From contig JAOXYB010035328.1 in the NCBI GenBank assembly GCA_028565635.1, forward strand, positions 1-13,911: 13,911 nucleotides of DNA. The letters run 5' to 3'. A program made the translations under genes and the position numbers. Under the pieces are notes generated by a model. That model searched no databases, had not been told where the DNA came from, and saw only the letters and a program-made list of their open reading frames with translations. How positions within the stretch are numbered: the stretch's first letter is position 1; every line of letters begins with the position of its first letter. The DNA comes from Phoronis ovalis (lineage: Eukaryota; Phoronida; Phoronidae). This document shows, in pieces, positions 8,228 through 13,911 of this stretch.

Positions 8228-9362
8228 GTAACTGCACTGTTTCATTTATGTATACTACTGCTTTTGGCAGCTATTACAGAGGTGGACGTTTCTTTCGTAT
8301 TTGGGACATGAAGGATGCACAGGAATAATGATTGATAGCCATCATATTTATTGCCTAACTTGGCAGTACCTTGCAAACAACTTCTGGTAGATTCATTTTT
8401 CAAAGTTATTTATAATGATAGAATAATAAATAACCCAGTCCGATTAACTCTGTTAACCCATTATGCTCAAATATTATTGATTAAACTCTACCAATAAATA
8501 AGAATTTGTATATAAAAAAAACTCTGCCCATATAACATGCTTTATTTACTTGTATATGTCAAATTCTAAATTCAATGCAAATAAGCATCTACTTTCTTTA
8601 AAAACTTTACGCGGTAAGACTAAGTAAACACCATTGTCATTTAGAGTACAGTTTAGAAACTAAGATTTTGTTATAATTAGTGCTGTTTCAGTATCAGCAT
8701 AAAACGAAAAGATGTTTAGAATCATGCTAGTGCATCTGTATTATCCAAATATTTGGCAGCTTTGACAATAATAGGTGTGCAAAGAGTATATCATTTACTT
8801 AGTTGTGTATACAAGTTATTATAATTAAATAATGTCCTTGAAAAAATGCAATATTTAGATTATACTGTAATTTCCATTTTTTCACTGGAAAGTAGCAGTA
8901 GTGGGCTCCGCCGAATTAAAATGCCTATTAACGATAGAGCCTGCGTAAGACATAACAATCTAATTCATTGGGGTCTAGGACATCTGGCCCAAAGTCAACT
9001 TGCCAAATGTCTGTAATGCAGTGATGGACAAAACGAAAATTACTCCTCCACTGAAAGTATTAAGTTTTATTATCTTGCCATTTAAGATGGTAATAAAACA
9101 CTGGATTAAAGATCATAATATGTATACTTTTTGATAACCTACAGTAGGAGTTTAGACTAGTCTAACCCACCACATTATTTAACATAAGAAACTGGAGTTA
9201 TGCTTAAACTCTAGTTATCAACAAACTGAATTAGGAAAATCGAGACTTAAAAAATGCACCCCTAGGAGATTTAGGAAATATTTTTTCCCAAGGCAAGGAT
9301 CAGCACTTTGTCATGAAGAGAAGCTGTTAAATAGCAGCAAAATTTTTCCTTCTATGGCTAAA

Positions 9363-9391
9363 AATAATTGCTCAAGGAAGAAGCAATTATT
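9363..9391. repeat. perfect 10-bp stem hairpin
   Basis: AATAATTGCT (9363-9372) and its exact complement AGCAATTATT (9382-9391) are separated by a 9-base loop. No terminator or RNA function is claimed. Confidence 0.6.
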
Positions 9392-9625
9392 GGAAATAAG
9401 AATATTTTAAAGGTAAATAATAGTAATTTGATTTTTAGTTATGGCATGTATTTTTGAACAAATAGCCTACTAACGATATTTTGGTTACGGTAGTATTAGT
9501 TGTTGATTGTTAGCACTAATTTTTTTCATGAATATTGTGAGTACATTTAAGGAATGTAGTTATTTTTAAGGTATATAAAGTGTAAATTGTCCCATACTTT
9601 TAGAAATATATATCAATTTACGTTA

Positions 9626-10462
9626 CAGTAGGTTTCCGAGTTATGCTCTCCCGTATATACAAAATACTGGTTTGTGATGCGGTAAAATGACGTCAGAAAT
9701 ATCTGTTGTGACGGGACATTAAGGAGGGAAATTGGGGTTAGTGACCGCAGCTCAAATTGCTTTTTCATGAATCACAAGTACTACTGCAATCGCGGGTCAT
9801 GACAAGTACACGACTCTTTCCCACCTGGACAATAATAACTATTCATAAATTTTACACAGTTTACACTCCTAAGAAGGTAATTATATTGGACGGCTATTCA
9901 GAATGGTTACAGCATATATATACTCCAGGAATCTGCAATGGAGTGTTATTTATCATGCTTTCATGCTGCAAATACTGTATCTTAGATGGAATGGGGGGGT
10001 AGTGGAAAGTATTCAATCTCATTGCACAGAAGTAAAAAATGATAATCTGATTGCATAAACAAAATTATTGCAACCGTAAAACACTGAAATAAAACATATA
10101 AGATTTATCACATTTCATGGACCGAAATAAGATCAAATAAAATTCAATGAGTCCCGCTGCACGAAAAATAAAATATGACTCTTTCACACCTGTAGGAAAT
10201 TAAGTTTGCCCCTTTTCCTCGAAATACATGCAAGTACCTGAGTAGGCTGAATGGTCACTAAATGTGAAATTGTGCTTGTGTATGTATCCCGGGTATGTAT
10301 AACATTTCGCGTTGCATGAAAGATCCTTACAGAATTCTGGATTCTGTGATTCCTTGCGATTCCCTAACAGACTAAGCAGATGACATCAGTAAAATCTGAG
10401 TAACTGTTACAAACTAGTATTTAGTACTTTATCGGAAGAGAGCATAACTCAGAAACCTCCTG
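9626..10462. mobile_element. pogo-type MITE, 837 bp, TA target duplication
   Basis: The left end reads CAGTAGGTTTCCGAGTTATG and the right end, read inward on the minus strand, reads CAGGAGGTTTCTGAGTTATG. The match continues with CTCTC and then AAATACTGGTTTGT versus AAATACTAGTTTGT, giving arms of about 50-54 bp (9626-9675 and 10409-10462). TA lies directly outside both ends (9624-9625, 10463-10464). CAG termini with TA duplication fit pogo/Tigger elements. No transposase is encoded; the 81-codon frame at 9757-10002 has no matching motifs. Its ends differ from those of the MITE at 1873-2364, so it is a separate family. Confidence 0.85.
9688..9695. promoter_or_regulatory. CRE palindrome TGACGTCA
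   Basis: A perfect cAMP-response-element palindrome just inside the left arm of the 837-bp MITE. A near-match TGACATCA lies close to its right arm (about 10380). Binding by CREB/ATF factors is inference. Confidence 0.25.
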
Positions 10463-10465
10463 TAA

Positions 10466-10705
10466 TCTTTTGAAGTGGTAGGGTGTTTTTGGAAAATAAA
10501 TGTAAGGTTATTTTTTTGCAATTTGGCAGAAAATTATATTCAGTGGGTTTATCTGAAGGTTAAACTAGTATTGATCATTATGTGCAAGAATTTTTAAATA
10601 CTTGTATTTGAGAAATTTCTTGTACTTTGTTAAAGCTCTTAAAGATTGGGATTCTTTTCGAGGAATGGTAGGGTGTTTGTTTTAGAGAATAAATGTAGAA
10701 GACTA
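10466..10705. repeat. direct-repeat pair, GGTAGGGTGTTT family
   Basis: About 45-50 bp at 10466-10510 recurs at 10653-10705. Both begin TCTTTT, contain TGGTAGGGTGTTT, then a G-A-rich stretch and AATAAATGTA. The first copy begins right at the end of the 837-bp MITE, and the copies are about 190 bp apart. It may be a decayed tandem duplication. Confidence 0.55.
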
Positions 10706-10820
10706 TCATCACTTCATAAATGTATTTTTCTTTGTGGATAAAAATTAATTTTAACAGTTAGGCATCTTCACCCTGAGTTTCGAAGCCTATAATCTTCGCT
10801 TATGTAAAATTTTTATATTT

Positions 10821-11203
10821 TATGGTTTCTTACCTCTCAATTGAAATTTTATATGTTATCCTAGCTGTGTTATAGACTCTGACACAACTCCAACAGGCAT
10901 TTGATCTTCCACCTGGATAGGCTTACAGAACTCAAAGCAAGTGACAGCCAATGAGAACTCGTGGGAACCAAATTCTTATATGGAGGCAACCAGTTACTAC
11001 GAAGCAGTGCACGAGGAAGGCACATTGCAAACGAATGTGTGTTAAAAGCTAATTATTAAAATGATACCATGCATTGTGATTGGCTACTTTTAGTTGGGTG
11101 TTCTTTTCAAATTGATTAATGGGCAGGGAAAAGGGTCCAGTTGTGTCAGAATCTATAAATGAAGCAACTATAAGACGTAACATTTGAGAGGTAAGAAATC
11201 ATA
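10821..11203. mobile_element. inverted-repeat MITE-like element, 383 bp
   Basis: Arms of about 65-69 bp (10821-10889 and 11139-11203) are inverted copies. The left reads TTTCTTACCTCTCAA and ends with CTCTGACACAACT; the right, on the minus strand, reads TTTCTTACCTCTCAA and ends with TTCTGACACAACT, with more divergence between. I could not set exact termini or a target duplication, so the superfamily is unknown. The centre has no open frame of interest; two CCAAT boxes (near 10949 as CCAAT, near 11080 as ATTGG) face each other. Confidence 0.75.
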
Positions 11204-11991
11204 ACATACAAAAGTTTTAAACATTCTAGCAAAGGTTTATATGCTGTAAAACTCATGGTGGGCATCTGTTATGTTTGGGATTATACTGTATTCTAAATTT
11301 TGAACCTCTCTTCAAGGGACAAATAAGAAAATTTAGTTGAGGTTCCATTAAAAACAAATAAAAGGCTTGTATTCCAGTAAATGTTAAATGTATAAGGACT
11401 TTTATTCTACTGAAGCCTTCTATTTTGATTTATTTAGTATGTGGTCACTTTTCAAGTTTTTTTACCATAGGGCATGGTTTACACAAGGAATTGTTACAAT
11501 GGGGTATATTGGAAAGCAATTTTTACCATTGGTAATGTTTTTTTTAATATATGGGGCCTCACATCTCCAGCAAGTTTTTTGTAAAGTACCCCCTGGAAAT
11601 TCCTGTTCTGCCATATATTAAACTAACGAAAATATTAAAGGCGGAATGCAATAATATGCTTACTTAACCATGTCATAATTCATGCAACGACATCTACGGA
11701 TAAAACTACGCTCTATGCTTTTTCAATTTTCAATACCTTTCTTATGAACACAAATCAAACGACATCGCACATAATGTCAAAAGTTTGCATTTAAAGCAGT
11801 TTGAAATGACCTTTGGAGCTGTGAAAAGTTATTTTTATAAAATTGTGCTTAACAATATAAAGAAACATGTATCACTTAATTATTACTTTCCAGGGATCTT
11901 CATGGGAGTTAATTTATTGCCTCAATCTTTTTTACACTTTTTACAGATATGCCATAAAACTGCTATTGATTACCAGTGTTGTTTGTTTTAG

Positions 11992-12056
11992 CCACAAGAT
12001 TCAACATGGAAACAGAATGGAAGAATACTTTTCCTAAACTAAGAGAGCTTGACAGG
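11992..12056 (+). CDS. OPA1: OPA1-like mitochondrial dynamin GTPase, exon (stalk region)
   Basis: A 65-bp exon after a TTTGTTTTAG acceptor. Its first two bases, CC, complete the Ala codon begun by the G at the end of the preceding exon, giving [12 protein letters not shown], then a segment ending LRELDR. The exon ends in phase 0 at GACAGG|GTTAGT. This is the conserved OPA1 segment that directly follows the QQAD block, so no coding sequence is missing between the two exons. The next expected OPA1 segment is not present before the Gypsy insertion or anywhere else in the window. Confidence 0.92.
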
Positions 12057-12423
12057 GTTAGTAACTGAACAAGCATTTGCTTATTAAGGTCATTCAGGCC
12101 TTTATGTTATCATGTGTGTCCAGGAATTTTTGTCTGTTAACAACCTTTGTACCTCAAACCATTAAAACTGCACTAAAACTTCTACAAAATACATTAAAAC
12201 CTACATTTGCAGACTTTTGTAAACAAATCACCCCATTTACAGACGAATATGCTGTTTTGTAGTAATTCACTTTTATTGTATATAAACAATGTTTAGAGAT
12301 CTGTCTGTTATATGTATGGTATATATATACAGTATTGCAAACACAGAAGGGCTATACATACTATCTATAAAACCTGTGAGATCCTAGTTATAAATAGTAA
12401 AATTCCTTGATAATTGAATTCTT
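12057..12423 (+). other. start of next OPA1 intron
   Basis: Begins with a GTTAGT donor. AT-rich, with a short TA run near 12320-12335. No exon seen; the open frame at 12077-12262 follows the donor and has no OPA1 similarity. The intron continues into the antisense retrotransposon. Confidence 0.6.
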
Positions 12424-12548
12424 TGTCAGCACAGAGTAGAAGGTGAAATAACTACGTATGGCGTTCTCTCTCGTGGTTATATCGGAAGTACTAGAACCTT
12501 AGTTTATCAATCTCCTTATCTGAAGATCTCTTGGTGGTGGATACAACA
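12424..12548 (-). repeat. 3' LTR of the Gypsy-type element, 125 bp
   Basis: On the minus strand the LTR starts TGTTGTATCCACCACC and ends CTCTGTGCTGACA, with the TG...CA ends of LTRs (TGT/ACA here). The upstream boundary is fixed by the polypurine tract directly before TGTTGTAT. 125 bp is short for Ty3/Gypsy. The outer boundary is inferred from the terminal ACA and needs the second LTR to confirm. Confidence 0.65.
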
Positions 12549-12562
12549 TTTCTTCCTTTCTT
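12549..12562 (-). other. polypurine tract
   Basis: AAGAAAGGAAGAAA on the minus strand, a 14-base all-purine run touching the LTR's TGTTGTAT. In LTR retrotransposons such a tract primes plus-strand DNA synthesis. Confidence 0.75.
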
Positions 12563-12758
12563 AAGAGATGCTAAGTTCAACTTAATGTCCATTACACTAT
12601 ATAATTATGCTCTGTTTAATGTCCAGTATACACAACTAATTTACGTGTGTCACGGAGTAACTAACTTCCAAATATCCTTAAGTTAAATGATTAAATAAAA
12701 ACATGCACTATTAATGAATAATATTATACTATAATATAAAATCCAGATATCTCTTTTT

Positions 12759-13911
12759 CTAGTTCTGGGTAATATAATCCTCGAGATATTTCGGTTTCCT
12801 GATCTCGCGTCGTGGTCGTGTTGTTATTTCCTGTTGCATGTCTTGTGTGGATGGGACGATCGTTGTTGGTTGTACAACTTTATTCTGTTCTGGCTGCAAC
12901 ACTAGATCACTGGCAGAGTTTTCATGTTCGATGTTTTGTGGAACATTTAATACTTGTTCTCTGCATTCATTAGTGGATTCTGGTTCTCCCCATGTCGTAG
13001 GTGGGTTAGGTTGCTCCTCATTTTCTTGGTTCATGATGGAGTTTGCAAGCTTAAAATGGCTCCCATCTCGATGTATTTCCCTGCCATCTGTTATCCGTCT
13101 AGCCTTTACAGTTGATCCTTCTATATTGATCACAATGTAAAATGCAGGTTCATATGGAGTAGACCATTTGTTGCGCTTTTGTTGCTGAAGAAGGACATAG
13201 TCTCCAAGTGTAAATCCATGCTTCTTGATGGTACGATTATCCCGCTTCATTTTCTGTTTGTAAGTTCCATCTCGCTCCTCCATAAGTTTGTCTCGGTTAG
13301 ATTGTTCTTCTCTTGTGTATGTGTAATCAAGCTTTGTTTGGATGTTGCGATTTGAGATAGCTTCATATGGCGTAACCCCAGTTGCTGGATGTATCGTATC
13401 TCGATAGGCCATTAACATGTCTTGTATAACATTGTTACGTTCATACACAATTTTTCTCCTGTAGATATTTCAGTTTTGTTTAGAAGTGACATAAATCTCT
13501 TTGCTTCCCCATTTGCTCTTGCATGAGCTGGTGTAACTCTATGGTGTACAATTTCTTCTTCTTTTGCAAATTCGGCAAAATCTGACGAGTTGAATGGCGG
13601 GCCATTGTCTGACTCCACTCGATTAGGAATTCCATGTGTGCTAAACATCTTTCTAAGCTTCTCTATGGTAGGTTTGCTGACAGTTGAATGTGTTAGTTCC
13701 ACTTCGGGATAGCGAGTTCTTTTGTCTACAGCTACAAGATTATAGTGTCCATCCAGGTATGGTCCTCCGAAGTCTACTGCGTGGGGAATCCCAAGGTTTC
13801 CTAGGTATTGTTGTAGGTTTTATTGGTTTCTCTGTGTGTTGTTTTGTGGCTACTGCGCATTCATAGCATTGTCCCACTATGTCGTCAATCATAGAGTTCA
13901 TAGTAGGAAAC
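12759..13911 (-). pseudogene. pol: Gypsy pol, integrase end (two frameshifts, catalytic Glu changed)
   Basis: Three frames carry one integrase. The first (13911 to about 13780) has the CYEC pair of the H2C2 zinc-binding module. A frameshift near 13780-13790 leads to the second (to about 13450), with the first catalytic Asp in HAVDFGGPY and the second in SDNGPPF. The NGEAKRFM block follows; at the place of the usual catalytic Glu, 35 residues after the second Asp, there is Lys (codon at 13499-13501). A second frameshift around 13450-13472 opens the third frame (to stop 12759-12761). It has HPATGVTPYE, a GPY/F-like module (WSTPYEPAFYIV, then DGREIHRDGSHFK) and a basic tail ending KYLEDYITQN. 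The mutations make the copy inactive for integration. The open frame on the other strand (12838-13140) is a shadow. Confidence 0.9.

Larger units (their letters stand above)
8228..11991 (+). other. OPA1 intron, 3.8 kb, with two MITEs
   Basis: GTAACT donor and TTTGTTTTAG acceptor, phase 1. From 8228 to 9625 there is no gene and only small inverted repeats; from there on it holds the 837-bp MITE (9626-10462), a direct-repeat pair (10466-10705) and the 383-bp inverted-repeat element (10821-11203). From 11204 to 11991 I see nothing identifiable; the frames at 11388-11621 and 11785-11991 have no domain, and the latter runs into the acceptor. Confidence 0.85.
12424..13911 (-). mobile_element. Ty3/Gypsy-type LTR retrotransposon, 3' end, antisense to OPA1
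   Basis: Read on the minus strand from the window edge: end of the integrase zinc region, integrase core, C-terminal domain, pol stop codon at 12759-12761, about 200 bp of AT-rich non-coding sequence, polypurine tract and a 125-bp 3' LTR. The 5' part (gag, protease, RT, 5' LTR) is outside the window. It lies opposite to OPA1, presumably inside its intron. The target duplication cannot be tested without the other end; the base run just outside this LTR is GAATTCTT. Confidence 0.88.

Noticed and set aside
8137-8328. Stand-alone 63-aa gene starting at ATG 8137
   Set aside because: The first part is an OPA1 exon; the part after 8227 is intron read-through past the GTAACT donor.
9050-9240. Small inverted repeats, such as GTTTTATTA with TAATAAAAC and TGATAAC with GTTATCA
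   Set aside because: Short and imperfect in AT-rich DNA; no target duplication or element boundary could be seen.
12838-13140. 100-codon plus-strand frame
   Set aside because: Exactly opposite the conserved integrase C-terminal domain, hence a shadow.
13684-13866. 60-codon plus-strand frame at the right edge
   Set aside because: Antisense shadow of the integrase core and zinc region.

Overview
This is intron-rich, AT-rich animal nuclear DNA. It carries three consecutive plus-strand exons of an OPA1-type mitochondrial dynamin-like GTPase, spread through introns full of transposon remnants. GT-AG introns, pogo-like elements with TA target duplications and a Ty3/Gypsy retrotransposon all point to a metazoan. 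The type of repeats, and protein similarity to vertebrate OPA1 recalled from memory, suggest a (probably marine) invertebrate; I cannot name the phylum. No bacterial-type gene, operon, rRNA, tRNA or CRISPR array was seen.

Layout. Positions 1-7557 hold no exon I can recognise and are probably one very long upstream OPA1 intron. Inside it lie: a broken pogo/Tigger-type transposase C-terminus (334-574); several copies of a roughly 270-300 bp repeat (from 899 to 2770, with an outlier near 7190-7300); a 492-bp pogo-type MITE (1873-2364) between those copies; a degenerate AGGTCA-rich repeat (about 2960-3480); and a long, nearly identical inverted repeat with arms 4389-4864 and 6471-6937 around a 1.6-kb spacer.

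The OPA1 exons are 7558-7703, 8112-8227 and 11992-12056. Their phases join without a break (0 to 2, 2 to 1, 1 to 0) and give 109 continuous codons, from the end of the GTPase domain (G5-loop region) into the following helical stalk/bundle region. The 408-bp intron between the first two exons looks empty. The 3.8-kb intron before the third holds an 837-bp pogo-type MITE with a perfect CRE palindrome (9626-10462), a 383-bp inverted-repeat element (10821-11203), a pair of direct repeats and a clean small hairpin.

Downstream of exon 3, in the next intron, a Ty3/Gypsy-type element lies antisense to OPA1 (12424 to the window edge). It shows a short 125-bp 3' LTR, a polypurine tract beside it, and the integrase end of pol. 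The integrase is broken by two frameshifts and has Lys where the catalytic Glu is expected. The next OPA1 exon is outside the window.

There is no convincing new multi-gene system here. The most unusual structures are the long intronic inverted duplication, which would make a very stable RNA duplex if transcribed, and the MITE with same-direction subterminal repeat clusters.
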